From: Adhaeretor mobilis
GTDB lineage: Bacteria; Planctomycetota; Planctomycetia; Pirellulales; Lacipirellulaceae
DNA: 64,000 nt
Assembly: GCF_007741515.1 (NCBI RefSeq)
Contig: NZ_CP036263.1
Coordinates: 4,141,178 to 4,205,177 of the forward strand
Direction of reading: 5' to 3'
The notes under the pieces were generated by a model. It had not been told where the DNA came from. It was given only the letters and a program-made list of their open reading frames with translations, and did no database searches. Shown here piece by piece: positions 36,978-46,317 of this stretch (positions within the stretch are counted from its first letter, which is position 1; the number at the start of each line of letters is the position of its first letter). The position numbers and the translations under genes were made by a program.

Positions 36978-37757
36978 CTAGTTCTTTGCCTGAGCGAATG
37001 GCGTGCCAAGTTGCCAATTCTTCATCGCTTCAAGTTCGCTGCGAGCGGTCATGTCGAATTTCAGGGGAGTCAGGGTGATGTGCCCTTTTCGCAATAATGT
37101 GAGATCCGTATCAAGGTGCGATGGCGGTTGCGGTTGCTCTCCAGTGGCCCAAAAGTAGGACCGATTTCTTGGGTCTTTCCGTCGCTCGAATTCTTCGCCC
37201 CAGGGAGCGACGGACATCGGGGCGACGCGAACGTCAGCTGGGTTATCTAGCGCTGCTGCGGGGAGATTCAAGTTAAACAGCTGCGGTTGCTCTTCCTTTT
37301 GGTTGAGGACTTGTTCAATGATTGGAACAGCTAAGTCTGCCGCCCGATCGAAGCGGGCCTGCTCGTCGTACTCTAGCGAAACGGCGATACTTGTAATTCC
37401 GAAAAAAGCTCCCTCGATCGCTGCGGCTACGGTGCCGCTATACATCACGTTAATTCCGGCGTTCAAACCGCTATTGATCCCGCTGACGACCAAGTCGGGC
37501 CGCTGCGGGCACAGCTCGGCAATCGCCAATTTCACACAATCTGCTGGGCTGCCTTCCACGGCCCAGCCGCGTCGACGGGTGCCATCGAATACCTCACGTG
37601 CCATCAACGGCGTCAGGTACGTGATGGCGTGACCCACGCCACTTTGTTCGGTGAGCGGGGCGACCACTTGTACGTCGCCTAAAGATTGCAACTGCTGTTC
37701 CAAGGCTGCCAGGCCGGGGGCATAGATGCCGTCGTCGTTGGTAAGGAGTATCTGCAC
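36978..37757 (-). CDS. surE: 5'/3'-nucleotidase SurE
   Basis: The 259-residue protein begins with the SurE strand and metal motif LLTNDDGIYAPG, then has SGVGHAIT, SPADCVKLA and GINSGLNAGINVMYSGTVAAA. It is a metal-dependent nucleoside monophosphate phosphatase linked to stress survival. The start is GTG 37757 with AGGAAAA upstream; an ORF extension to 37958 overlaps the guaA leader and is rejected. The gene diverges from guaA, so the 294 bp between them should hold both promoters. Confidence 0.93.
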   Translation of the reverse strand: MQILLTNDDGIYAPGLAALEQQLQSLGDVQVVAPLTEQSGVGHAITYLTPLMAREVFDGTRRRGWAVEGSPADCVKLAIAELCPQRPDLVVSGINSGLNAGINVMYSGTVAAAIEGAFFGITSIAVSLEYDEQARFDRAADLAVPIIEQVLNQKEEQPQLFNLNLPAAALDNPADVRVAPMSVAPWGEEFERRKDPRNRSYFWATGEQPQPPSHLDTDLTLLRKGHITLTPLKFDMTARSELEAMKNWQLGTPFAQAKN

Positions 37758-38051
37758 GCGTAGTTTTCCTACTGGTTTCCTGCTGTAAGTAGCCTGCTGG
37801 CGGGCGTTTGCGGCATTTGTCGATAGAACCCACTCAACCGTCACTATAACCGGCCTGGTTGCGTTGCCACAACGTGCGAGGTCGGAAGACAACTTGGGTG
37901 AGGCAAAATGACCACATCTTGGTGGCCACATCCCGGCGGGCCGTTGGCCCGCGGCCATTTTCCCTTGAAAACATCGCCTTACGAATCACGACCCACGCCC
38001 TATAATGGCTTGTTTTGCCACGAAGCCGTCTCCCCAACAGAGCCAGTCGCG

Positions 38052-39635
38052 ATGACCAAAACGGCCCCCGCCCCGCCGAATGTTCCCTCAGCCGCTGCTG
38101 CCCAGCGCGTGCTTGTGCTCGACTTCGGCTCACAGTATGCCCAGCTTATCGCCCGGAGGGTGCGAGAACAGAATGTTTACTGTGAAATCGTGCGGCACGA
38201 CATCACGGCCGAGCGTCTCAAGGAACTCGACCCCATAGGAATTATCCTCTCTGGCGGACCGAACAGCGTTTACGAACCCGACGCACCACAATGCGATGCG
38301 AAGCTCTTTGAGCTGGGCATCCCCGTGCTGGGTATCTGTTACGGCATGCAGTTGGTTTGCCAAGCACTTGGCGGGAAAGTAGATAACACGCCATCGCGCG
38401 AGTACGGCCGTGCGGAGTGCGAGGTCACCGATGCGGGCGACCTATTCGCCAACGTTGCCGCGCAGACCCAAGTTTGGATGAGCCACGGCGATCAAGTGGC
38501 CGGCATTGCCGAAGACTTCCTGCCGATGGCGCGTACTTCGACTTGCCCCTACGCAGCAATCAAGCATCGCCAGCTTCCCATCTACGGTTTGCAATTCCAT
38601 CCCGAGGTCACGCACACGCCCGAAGGCGCGACCGTGTTGGGAAATTTCCTCAATAGCGTGTGCGGTGCCAATGGAACGTGGAAGCTGGGCGATTTTGCCG
38701 AGGAAACGATTGCCCGCATTCGCCAGCAAGTGGGAGACGACCGAGTCATTTGTGGATTGTCTGGCGGCGTAGACTCCGCGGTAGTCGCGGCCATTCTGGC
38801 GGAAGCTATTGGCGAGCAGCTATCTTGCATTCTGGTCGATAACGGCCTCTTGCGACTCGATGAAGAACGAGCGGTTGTTGAAGAATTCAGCGACCACTTC
38901 AAAACGGACCTACATGTCGTAAAAGCAGAAGACCGCTTCCTCGATGTCCTCGACGGTGTGACCGACCCACAAGAGAAACGCCGCCGCATCGGGCACACCT
39001 TCATCGAGTGCTTTGCGAGCGAAGCCCAGAAAATTGAAGGTGCCAAGTACTTAGCTCAAGGAACGCTCTATCCCGACGTCATCGAAAGCGGTGCCGCCCC
39101 CGACGGTCCGGCAGACACGATAAAGCTTCACCACAACGTGGGAGGTTTGCCAGAGGAATTGGGTTTCGACCTCATCGAACCGCTGCGTGATTTATTCAAA
39201 GACGAAGTCCGCCGCCTGGGATTGCAGCTCGGGCTTCCTGAGGAAATCGTCTGGCGGCACCCGTTTCCAGGTCCAGGCTTGGCGGTGCGTTGTCTGGGAG
39301 AGGTCACCAAGGGCAGGCTCGATACACTACGGGCAGCTGACGCCATCGTCGTCGGCGAGATCAAAGCAGCTGGGCTTTATAGGGCGACATCCCAATCTTT
39401 TGCCGTGCTGTTACCCATCCAAAGTGTTGGCGTCATGGGCGATAGCCGCACTTACGAAGACACGATCGCCGTGCGATCGGTAAACACGGACGACTTCATG
39501 ACCGCTGACTGGAGCCACTTGCCCTACGAACTACTGGCAAGGATCTCCACCAGAATCATCAACGAAGTGCAGGGCGTGAACCGAGTGGTCTACGACATCA
39601 GCAGCAAGCCACCGGCAACGATTGAGTGGGAGTAG
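38052..39635 (+). CDS. guaA: GMP synthase (glutamine-hydrolysing)
   Basis: The 527-residue enzyme has an N-terminal class I glutamine amidotransferase (nucleophile in GICYGMQL; His-Glu in QFHPEVTHT). The ATP pyrophosphatase follows with P-loop [10 protein letters not shown]. The C-terminal dimerisation domain has FPGPGLAVR and KPPATIEWE at the end. It converts XMP to GMP. ATG 38052 precedes a short Pro/Ala-rich tail ahead of the first strand ([11 protein letters not shown]). The frame is open to 37908 but that part has no family support. Confidence 0.97.
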   Translation: MTKTAPAPPNVPSAAAAQRVLVLDFGSQYAQLIARRVREQNVYCEIVRHDITAERLKELDPIGIILSGGPNSVYEPDAPQCDAKLFELGIPVLGICYGMQLVCQALGGKVDNTPSREYGRAECEVTDAGDLFANVAAQTQVWMSHGDQVAGIAEDFLPMARTSTCPYAAIKHRQLPIYGLQFHPEVTHTPEGATVLGNFLNSVCGANGTWKLGDFAEETIARIRQQVGDDRVICGLSGGVDSAVVAAILAEAIGEQLSCILVDNGLLRLDEERAVVEEFSDHFKTDLHVVKAEDRFLDVLDGVTDPQEKRRRIGHTFIECFASEAQKIEGAKYLAQGTLYPDVIESGAAPDGPADTIKLHHNVGGLPEELGFDLIEPLRDLFKDEVRRLGLQLGLPEEIVWRHPFPGPGLAVRCLGEVTKGRLDTLRAADAIVVGEIKAAGLYRATSQSFAVLLPIQSVGVMGDSRTYEDTIAVRSVNTDDFMTADWSHLPYELLARISTRIINEVQGVNRVVYDISSKPPATIEWE

Positions 39636-39681
39636 AGATTTCAGAGTGTTGATTTATGACTGCTGATTTTTGGAGAGAACT

Positions 39682-40059
39682 ATGAACTGCCAAGAGTTGT
39701 CGGAACGCACCAAAGCTTTTGCCTTGAGAATTATTCGACTCGTCAGCAGCCTGCCAAGCACCAATTGAGCCAGGACGCTCGGCAACCAAGTATTGAGATC
39801 CGGCACATCGGTGGGCGCGAACTACAGAGAAGCCTGCCGAGCTGGCACTAAGAAACACTTCACATCGATACTCACAATTTCCTTACGCGAAGCAGACGAA
39901 ACTTCTTACTGGCTGGAATTGCTTGCCGACTCAGAAATCGTTAAGCCCGAGAAACTGAAATCATTGCAGCAGGAGTGCGGGGAACTGATCGCAATCCTTG
40001 CTGCCAGCGTAAAGACCTCAAAAGTTAGTCGCCACAACAATCATCAATCTTCACTCTAA
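39682..40059 (+). pseudogene. Four-helix-bundle (S23/23S IVP-like) protein gene broken by in-frame TGA
   Basis: ATG 39682 with GGAGAG 5 nt upstream opens a frame encoding KAFALRIIRLVSSLPSTN, then TGA (39766-39768), then in the same frame ARTLGNQVLRSGTSVGANYR and the rest of the family pattern to 40059. The two parts together make a normal-length (about 125 residues) four-helix-bundle protein. A single nonsense codon at position 29 therefore interrupts the gene. Downstream reinitiation is possible only from a weak start such as TTG 39793, which would lack helix 1. The family is found inside 23S rRNA intervening sequences and as free genes of unknown role. It lies between guaA and ettA. Confidence 0.8.
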
Positions 40060-40078
40060 AATCACAAATTCTTCCACC

Positions 40079-41758
40079 ATGTCTAAGAAGTACATCTATC
40101 AAATCTCCAACCTCACCAAGAAGATCGCCCAGCGCGAGGTTCTCAAGGAGATCTATCTCGCCTTCTACCCAGGCGCGAAGATTGGCGTGCTTGGTCGCAA
40201 CGGCAGCGGCAAGAGTACACTGTTGCGGATCATGGCAGGCATCGATAAGGAATACGATGGCTCGGCAGAACTGTCTGATGGTTTCACAGTCGGCCTGCTG
40301 GAACAAGAGCCGCAGCTCAATAATGCCAAGACGGTGCTAGGAAATGTCGAGGAAGCTGTGACCGAAACGCGTGCCATGCTCGAAGAGTTTGAGCAAATCG
40401 GCGACAAGTACGCCGATGTGGCAGATGATCCTGACGCCATGGAAAAACTCATGAATCGTCAGGCGGCACTGCAGGACAAAATCGACGCCGCCAATGCATG
40501 GGAAATCGATCGGCAGATCGAAATTGCCATGAGCGCGATGAACCTGCCGCCTGGTGACTCGCCCGTGGACAAGCTTTCCGGCGGTGAGAAGCGTCGCGTG
40601 GCTCTCTGCACGATTCTGCTGCAGAAGCCTGATTTACTTCTGTTGGATGAACCGACAAACCATCTCGACGCGGAAAGCATCGCCTGGCTCGAACGTCATC
40701 TAGCTGAATACTCAGGTACGATTGTTGCCGTAACGCATGATCGCTATTTCCTCGACAACGTGGCAGGTTGGATCCTGGAACTCGATCGCGGACAGGGCAT
40801 TCCCTACGAGGGCAACTACACAGCGTGGCTTGAGCAAAAACAAAAGCGATTGGAGCAGGAAGAACGAAAGAAGTCTGCCCGGCAAAAAACGCTTGCACGT
40901 GAGTTGGAGTGGATTCGCATGTCGCCCAAGGCGCGACAATCCAAGAGCAAGGCCCGCGTCAACGCCTACGAGCAAATGGTCGCCGAAGAGTTTGAGGACA
41001 AGCCCGACGAATTGGAAATCCAAATCCCACCTGGACAGCGACTCGGTGAGAAAGTCATCGAAGGGGTGAATCTGAGCAAGTCCTACGGCGATCGTCTCAT
41101 TTTCGAGAACTGCAACTTCCGGCTCCCTGCTGGCGGTATCGTGGGGATTATTGGACCGAATGGTGCTGGCAAAACGACGCTGCTGCGCATGCTCATGGGG
41201 CAGGAGCAGCCCGACACGGGCGAGTTGCTCGTGGGCGATACGGTCGAACTTGGCTACGTCGATCAATCCCGCGACGACTTGAATCCCGATGCCACGGTTT
41301 ATGAAGAGATTTCCGGCGGGCTCGACAATTTAGAAATGGGCAAACGCACAATGAACTCGCGAGCGTACGTCTCACGATTCAACTTCAACGGCACCGACCA
41401 ACAGAAAAAAGTGGGCATCCTCTCCGGTGGTGAACGCAATCGAGTGCATCTGGCTAAGCTACTACGGCGTGGCACGAACGTGCTGCTGCTCGACGAACCG
41501 ACCAACGATCTGGATGTCGACACATTGCGCGCCCTCGAAGAGGCCGTCGCCAACTTTGCCGGCTGTGCCGTAGTCGTGAGCCATGACCGCTGGTTCTTAG
41601 ATCGATTGGCCACGCACATTTTGGCTTTCGAAGGCGATGGCTATGTCCACTGGTGCGAGGGCAACTTCCAAACCTACGAGCGCGAACACCGTGAACGCAT
41701 CGGCAAAGACGCCGATGAGCCCAAGCGTTTCAGATATAGGAAACTGCAACAGAGCTAA
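40079..41758 (+). CDS. ettA: ABC-F translation factor, energy-dependent translational throttle type
   Basis: The 559-residue protein matches EttA in length and order. Its N-terminus is [11 protein letters not shown], the Walker A motifs are GRNGSGKST and GPNGAGKTT, and the signatures are LSGGEKRR and LSGGERNR. A long charged insert near residues 85-140 corresponds to the arm. The C-terminus ([10 protein letters not shown]) is the standard ending. EttA binds the ribosomal E site and gates the first elongation cycle by ATP/ADP ratio. It starts 19 bp after the four-helix-bundle remnant. Confidence 0.95.
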   Translation: MSKKYIYQISNLTKKIAQREVLKEIYLAFYPGAKIGVLGRNGSGKSTLLRIMAGIDKEYDGSAELSDGFTVGLLEQEPQLNNAKTVLGNVEEAVTETRAMLEEFEQIGDKYADVADDPDAMEKLMNRQAALQDKIDAANAWEIDRQIEIAMSAMNLPPGDSPVDKLSGGEKRRVALCTILLQKPDLLLLDEPTNHLDAESIAWLERHLAEYSGTIVAVTHDRYFLDNVAGWILELDRGQGIPYEGNYTAWLEQKQKRLEQEERKKSARQKTLARELEWIRMSPKARQSKSKARVNAYEQMVAEEFEDKPDELEIQIPPGQRLGEKVIEGVNLSKSYGDRLIFENCNFRLPAGGIVGIIGPNGAGKTTLLRMLMGQEQPDTGELLVGDTVELGYVDQSRDDLNPDATVYEEISGGLDNLEMGKRTMNSRAYVSRFNFNGTDQQKKVGILSGGERNRVHLAKLLRRGTNVLLLDEPTNDLDVDTLRALEEAVANFAGCAVVVSHDRWFLDRLATHILAFEGDGYVHWCEGNFQTYEREHRERIGKDADEPKRFRYRKLQQS

Positions 41759-41829
41759 GGTACTCAATTGTCAAACAAGTTTAGCCGCGAGCTAACAGCT
41801 CGCCGGAGAATTTGAGAAAGCGTCACACC

Positions 41830-42213
41830 ATGCAAATTAACATGATCGGCCTGTTCACCGACCAGTTCGATGAGATGAAAGCTTTCTATCGCGATGTCCT
41901 TGGCTTCGAAATTGCCGATGACAGACCGAAGTACGTCGAGTTCAGCGGGCAACCGCTGCGTTTCGCTATTTGTGAGCGAGAAGTCATGAAGGACACCACC
42001 GGCTACGAGGGCTACCAGACCCCAGCCAGCGGTACGCCATTCGAGATGGCCTTCGAATGCGAGTCGCCAACGGAGCTTGAGCAGCAGTTTGAGAAGCTGC
42101 TAGAGCAGGGTGCGGTAAGGGTGAAAGCCCCAGCCGACATGCCTTGGGGCCAGTATGCGGCATTCTTTGCCGACCCCGATGGGCACGTTCACGAACTGTT
42201 CGTACGCAGCTAG
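41830..42213 (+). CDS. VOC (glyoxalase/bleomycin-resistance-like) protein
   Basis: The 127-residue protein has two beta-alpha-beta-beta-beta modules: MIGLFTDQFDEMKAFYRDVLGFE first and QYAAFFADPDGHVHELFVRS last. The latter has His and Glu where VOC metal ligands usually lie (GHVHELF). A metalloenzyme acting on a small substrate is likely, but the substrate cannot be read. ATG 41830 is preferred over TTG 41812. It lies 71 bp after ettA. Confidence 0.88.
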   Translation: MQINMIGLFTDQFDEMKAFYRDVLGFEIADDRPKYVEFSGQPLRFAICEREVMKDTTGYEGYQTPASGTPFEMAFECESPTELEQQFEKLLEQGAVRVKAPADMPWGQYAAFFADPDGHVHELFVRS

Positions 42214-42289
42214 ACTATTATCTCTGAAGAAGTGCCACTTCGGCGGTTTCACAAGTCGATTACGAGATTCGTTAGATACAGGAAAAGCT

Positions 42290-42700
42290 ATGAGCGTTGT
42301 ACGAGTTGGTTCTACCCAAAAGTTTTCCGATAACTGGGATAACATTTTCAGTGATGGCAAGAAATCCTCTAAGAACAGCAAGTCTGTAACAGCAAAGCCT
42401 GCCAAGACCAAGAAAACGAAGCCTACGAAGAAGTCGCCCAAGAAGAAGGCTGCCAAGAAATCCTCGACGGCAACGAAGAAACAAGCGAAAGCAGCCAGGG
42501 AGAAACCGAAGAAGTCCGCTAAGAAGAAGGTGACTACTAAAGGAGTGACAAAGAACGCTAAGAAGAAGGCTGCTAAGAAGAAGACGGCGAGCAAAAAGAA
42601 AGTGAAGAAAACCGCGTCACCGAAAAAGAAGGCCGCGAAAAAACCTGCAAAGAAAAAACGGAGTAAGAAGCCCGCCAACCGTCAACGAGAGCTTTTCTAG
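42290..42700 (+). CDS. Lys/Ala-rich histone H1-like protein
   Basis: The 136-residue protein has a short ordinary N-terminus (VVRVGSTQKFSDNWDNIF) followed by about 110 residues of KK/AK/TK/SK clusters with almost no hydrophobic side chains, ending in RQRELF. The composition matches eukaryotic H1 tails and bacterial H1-like proteins such as HC1 that bind DNA non-specifically. A role in nucleoid compaction is inferred. ATG 42290 is used because the in-frame extension to 42155 overlaps the VOC gene. It converges with the sterol-desaturase-family gene, stops 24 bp apart. Confidence 0.85.
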   Translation: MSVVRVGSTQKFSDNWDNIFSDGKKSSKNSKSVTAKPAKTKKTKPTKKSPKKKAAKKSSTATKKQAKAAREKPKKSAKKKVTTKGVTKNAKKKAAKKKTASKKKVKKTASPKKKAAKKPAKKKRSKKPANRQRELF

Positions 42701-42724
42701 TACGCGGGTTCAATCAACGGATCT

Positions 42725-43537
42725 TCACTGCCCACTCTTAGTTGAGCTATTCGTCTCTCCTGCCAGGGGCATGCGGATCAGCCCCGTTACACTTTGCCAT
42801 TCCGGATCGGACAGTCCGTCATCGAGACCGTATTCGATGTTTTCAAGATCGTTACGAACTTTCAAACTCTGAAAGAGCCGATCCCACCATGGGAAGAGCG
42901 ACGAATAGTTACTATTGGTCTCTTCTCGCAAGCGGCTGTGATGGACACGATGCATCGCAGGAGTAACGACCAAACAGTTGACAAGCCGATCGACCCACCA
43001 TGGCACATGAAGATTCGAGTGGTGAAAAACGACGACCGCAAAGGCGGCCGACTCGTAAGCCGCCAACTGAGTAATGCTCATACCTAGCAGTGGCAGCACA
43101 ATAAGCCTCGCCAGCCACGATAGAAACACTTCGCCAAAGTGAAATCGCACACCTGTCGAGGCATTCATCGCCGGGTCGCAATGATGTACCCGATGAAAGC
43201 GCCAGAGCCAGCCGATCCTGTGATTAAGCCGATGCCACCAATACATCCACAGGTCGAACAACAGTAGGGCAATCGCGCCTCCTAGCCAAGCTGGCATCGC
43301 AAACTGGCGCAGCAAGCCAATATGATTGGCCTCTGCCCACCGATCCAGCGAAACCAGCACCCAAACGACGATTGCCGCGCTCAGCACCGCATTGAGAGTT
43401 GCCAGGAAGAAATTCCGCCCGTCATGCCAGAGTCGATCTCGCCAAGAGCGCTGCTGAGACGGGAAGAAAGGGCGATAAGTCTCGGCAGCAACAACGACGA
43501 TCAGGACAACAATGGCAAAAAGCTGCTTGGCTGTCAT
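42725..43537 (-). CDS. Sterol desaturase / fatty acid hydroxylase family protein
   Basis: The 270-residue membrane protein has at least four hydrophobic segments and the histidine clusters that hold the di-iron site: WWHRLNHRIG, HRVHHCDP, VFHHSNLH and HRVHHSRL. Members hydroxylate or desaturate sterols, fatty acids or carotenoids at the membrane. The substrate cannot be told. The N-terminus (residues 4-20) is a hydrophobic helix. ATG 43537 is the first start in the frame. Confidence 0.88.
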   Translation of the reverse strand: MTAKQLFAIVVLIVVVAAETYRPFFPSQQRSWRDRLWHDGRNFFLATLNAVLSAAIVVWVLVSLDRWAEANHIGLLRQFAMPAWLGGAIALLLFDLWMYWWHRLNHRIGWLWRFHRVHHCDPAMNASTGVRFHFGEVFLSWLARLIVLPLLGMSITQLAAYESAAFAVVVFHHSNLHVPWWVDRLVNCLVVTPAMHRVHHSRLREETNSNYSSLFPWWDRLFQSLKVRNDLENIEYGLDDGLSDPEWQSVTGLIRMPLAGETNSSTKSGQ

Positions 43538-43607
43538 GCGAGTCTCTCAGTTGCAGTCATCCAGTCCCTGCGAAGGCAGGATACCTCTCCGACTTGATGA
43601 GCGGCCA

Positions 43608-44171
43608 CTAGGCCCGGCTAAGAAACGCACCGGTTCGGGTATCGATCTTCACGACTTGGTCTTGTTTTAGGTACTCAGGCACTTGGATTGTCAGGCCCGT
43701 CTCTAGCTTGGCCGGCTTGTTGCGGGAAGTCGCAGAGTTGCCTTTCACACCAGGATCACATTCAGTGATCTTCAGTTCCACGGTTGCAGGCAGCTGGATA
43801 CCCACGCATTGCTCGTCGTAGATCAATACTAGAATGCCTTGGAGATCCTCAGTGACGTACTGCATTTCCTCTTCGATATCGGCAGCAAGCAGCGACCACT
43901 GATTGTAGTCTTCTTGATCAAGGAAATGAATCTGCTCCGCATCGGCAAACATGAACGTAGCCTCGCGACGTTGGAAATCGGCCTCTTCGAGGTTGTCGGT
44001 TCCCTTGCAGGAGAGGTCTACCTTTTGTTTGGTAACGAGGTTGCGAGCGCGGAATTTGTAAAGCGTTGCACCCCCACGGGCCGAGGGGCTTTGCACCATA
44101 ACCGATTCGATGATTAGCGGTGCCTCGTTTTGCTTGATGATAGCGCCGGGCTTCGTGTCTTTTGCGAGCAT
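43608..44171 (-). CDS. efpL: Elongation factor P-like protein (YeiP/EfpL type)
   Basis: The 187-residue protein has the three beta-barrel domains of EF-P. The hairpin loop is SPSARGGATLYK, matching E. coli YeiP/EfpL (SPTARG) rather than EF-P, whose loop ends in a modified lysine. Arg32 sits at the tip. The C-terminal domain has ARNKPAKLETGLTIQVPEYL, the EF-P/YeiP signature. EfpL helps ribosomes past proline-rich stalls without lysine modification. The start is ATG 44171 with GGGGA about 10 nt upstream. It is part of a minus-strand run of small genes. Confidence 0.88.
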   Translation of the reverse strand: MLAKDTKPGAIIKQNEAPLIIESVMVQSPSARGGATLYKFRARNLVTKQKVDLSCKGTDNLEEADFQRREATFMFADAEQIHFLDQEDYNQWSLLAADIEEEMQYVTEDLQGILVLIYDEQCVGIQLPATVELKITECDPGVKGNSATSRNKPAKLETGLTIQVPEYLKQDQVVKIDTRTGAFLSRA

Positions 44172-44241
44172 TCTGTGTAGGGGAAAAGGTTAGATGTGGA
44201 GAGGGAAAGTAGAGTAATTTAAAGAAGGAAAGTCGCCCTCG

Positions 44242-44829
44242 CTACACGAGTTCGCCTGCGGCCGGGTCGATCGTCAGGCCATCGGTGAGTGCTGCCAACG
44301 CGTCTACGACTGTTAGTAAACAGGTCGGGTCGAGCATTTCGAATTCGGGGTCGCCCAAATCGGAGTCGAAGTCGTCGCCAGAATCATCAGCGTACGCACT
44401 GTCGCTGAATGCCTCGTTGAGGTCCAGAGAGCGCCTCGTCGATTTCCGTTCGCTCACCGGCTGGGAAGTGGCCTCTGCAGCACAGCGCTCGAAGTGGGCC
44501 ACTTCAAGCCGAGCATCCGCGAGCATGAGTTGTTGCAGCTGGTCTGCTGGGACGTGATCTTGCATCTGCTTGGCGAATTCCAAATTCTGCTCGACCACTG
44601 CTTCGCCGATTTCGAAGCTCACCTCCACGGCCGCATGATCGTCATCCGACTCGACGAGTACCGATTGAAATAGCCCTTGATCGTCGGCAGATAGATTCTT
44701 CAATTGAAATCGCTTACTCGCGTCACCTAGCATGTGTTCAACTGCATCTAGGGTTGGACGCTCATGCTCGGGGAAAACGATGAAGTACGTTTCGCGCCAA
44801 TGAAGTTCGTCCGCTTTTTTCTCGCCCAT
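44242..44829 (-). CDS. Conserved hypothetical acidic protein
   Basis: The 195-residue protein is strongly acidic at 130-165 (SDSAYADDSGDDFDSDLGD). The N-terminal half (HWRETYFIVFPEHERPTLDAV) looks like a small alpha/beta domain with strands at about 10-20 and 55-75. No signal peptide, membrane segment or catalytic motif is seen, and no family was recognised. It lies 70 bp upstream of efpL on the same strand. Confidence 0.7.
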   Translation of the reverse strand: MGEKKADELHWRETYFIVFPEHERPTLDAVEHMLGDASKRFQLKNLSADDQGLFQSVLVESDDDHAAVEVSFEIGEAVVEQNLEFAKQMQDHVPADQLQQLMLADARLEVAHFERCAAEATSQPVSERKSTRRSLDLNEAFSDSAYADDSGDDFDSDLGDPEFEMLDPTCLLTVVDALAALTDGLTIDPAAGELV

Positions 44830-44871
44830 GACATCGTCCCTTTAGTTTTGCATCACTAAAAACTGCTTCAC

Positions 44872-45117
44872 CTACCAAGCAGCCTCGTCATCGCCAGCAT
44901 CCGGCGGCCCGAGGCCCCCTTGCCACAATTCAAGCTGTGTTATGAGTCTATCGTTATCTGCGGCATTGGCCCAAATGGATTCCCCTTGTTCGAGACGTAC
45001 CTCGTAGCAACCCTCACGCATGCAATCCTCCTCGCCACAGAAATGCGGTGTTGCCGCCACCCACATGACACGATAGAGGGGCACATGTTTGTCATCTATT
45101 CGGGATAGGATAGACAT
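44872..45117 (-). CDS. Small hypothetical protein with Cys pair
   Basis: The 81-residue protein from ATG 45117 (MSILSRIDDKHVPLY) has a CGEEDCMREGC segment that could bind metal and a C-terminal acidic/Gly tail (GDDEAAW). A longer start at 45162 is possible but adds residues without support. No family was recognised. It is upstream of the acidic protein gene, gap 42 bp. Confidence 0.6.
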   Translation of the reverse strand: MSILSRIDDKHVPLYRVMWVAATPHFCGEEDCMREGCYEVRLEQGESIWANAADNDRLITQLELWQGGLGPPDAGDDEAAW

Positions 45118-45229
45118 AGCAGAAGTTCGAAATCGTGGATTAAAATGTAAACAGAACGACAAATGTTAGCTGAGGTGTTAGCTAGCCGAGTGCAACAGCG
45201 TCGGCTGGGCCACTTGCATCATCTTATCT

Positions 45230-46033
45230 TCAAGACTTGCCAAGTTCCACCGAGCGCTGCGTAGCCGCCTCAACTGCAGCCTGCAAAGCGGCTTGGCCCC
45301 GATCGCGCTTTAGGGATTCAAGACCCGCGAAAGTCGTGCCACCGGGACTCGTTACTTGATCGCGAAGTTCAGCAGGGGACTTACCAGTGGCCGTGAGCAT
45401 TTCTGCCGCGCCAACTGTTGTTTGAATCGCCAGTTCTAGGGACAGCTTTTCCGACAAACCACCGGCGACCCCGCCGGCGGCCAGGGATTCGATCACTGAG
45501 TACACGAATGCCGGCCCAGAACCCGACAGGCCCGTCACCGCGTCGAGCTGTTGCTCTTCTACTTCGTGCACAATCCCTACACTACCAAGGATTCGCTTGA
45601 CGGTTTGCGAATCCACTTCGTTGCAAGAAGCTCCTACGGCGAAACCGCAAGCGCCGCGCCCAATCAGGCAAGGGGTGTTGGGCATGACTCGGATGAGTCG
45701 CGTCTTCGCGGGAAGGTGACTGGCAAGCCGTTGGAGCGTTACACCGGCGGCGATGGAGATCAGTAGGTGTGATGGCATCACATGTTCCGCAATGGCGTCG
45801 AGCACCTCATCCATCATCTGTGGCTTGACTGCCAGGAATACGACGTCCGCTTGCTGGAGGACAGCGGCGTTGTCTTCCACCGTCGCCACCCCAGATAGTT
45901 GTTCGGCGAATTGCTCTCTTGCCGGTTCGTACGGATCGCTAGCAACGACGTCACCCGCCTGGTAGAGCTTTGCTTCGATGCACCCACGCGCTAGCGCCGT
46001 GGCCATCCGTCCTGATCCGATAAATCCGAGCAT
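45230..46033 (-). CDS. proC: Pyrroline-5-carboxylate reductase
   Basis: The 267-residue enzyme catalyses the last step of proline synthesis with NAD(P)H. The nucleotide fold begins at once (LGFIGSGRMATALARG). Later motifs are AVKPQMM, RVMPNTPC and the C-terminal signature SGSGPAFVYSVIESLA, with SPGGTT near the end. Length is normal. Its 5' region contains the large hairpin at 46133-46180, shared with the divergent MPK-repeat gene. Confidence 0.95.
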   Translation of the reverse strand: MLGFIGSGRMATALARGCIEAKLYQAGDVVASDPYEPAREQFAEQLSGVATVEDNAAVLQQADVVFLAVKPQMMDEVLDAIAEHVMPSHLLISIAAGVTLQRLASHLPAKTRLIRVMPNTPCLIGRGACGFAVGASCNEVDSQTVKRILGSVGIVHEVEEQQLDAVTGLSGSGPAFVYSVIESLAAGGVAGGLSEKLSLELAIQTTVGAAEMLTATGKSPAELRDQVTSPGGTTFAGLESLKRDRGQAALQAAVEAATQRSVELGKS

Positions 46034-46092
46034 TGCAGTTTCTACTTAGTGGTGTGGTGGCGATGGCTAGTTGAACGGCACTCTATCTTAGA

Positions 46093-46129
46093 TGCTATCA
46101 GCGCAGAACGAAACAGTAGGCTGATAGCA
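46093..46129. repeat. 10-bp inverted repeat upstream of proC
   Basis: TGCTATCAGC (46093-46102) and GCTGATAGCA (46120-46129) are perfectly complementary around a 17-nt spacer. The pair lies 60 bp before the proC start and 3 bp from the larger hairpin at 46133. Confidence 0.55.
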
Positions 46130-46132
46130 CCG

Positions 46133-46180
46133 TTGGGGTAATATGGTTGATGCCGGCTGGCATCAACCATATTGCCCCAA
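46133..46180. repeat. 22-bp near-perfect hairpin in the proC/MPK-protein intergenic region
   Basis: Two 22-nt arms (46133-46154 and 46159-46180) differ at one base and are separated by a 4-nt loop GGCT. The left arm begins TTGGGG and ends GATGCC. It lies between divergent genes, so it is unlikely to be a terminator. It may be a REP/MITE-like element or a binding site. Confidence 0.65.
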
Positions 46181-46317
46181 CTCTCGATTGTCTCAACATC
46201 GCTCTGGACGCACCGCAGTGGATTTGGAACACTCCCTCAAAATTCAGAAGTAGAAGTATCTGGCTCTGGCTACAGGCCCTCTATTAACACACTCCCATGC
46301 TTTCGGAGAATTCCGTC

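Noticed and set aside
37758..37958. Longer start for surE
   Set aside because: The extra residues precede the fold and overlap the guaA leader; GTG 37757 has a ribosome site.
39766..39768. TGA as a selenocysteine codon
   Set aside because: Only a 4-bp stem follows, the position is not a Cys/Sec site in the family, and the SelA-like protein in the window lacks its lysine.
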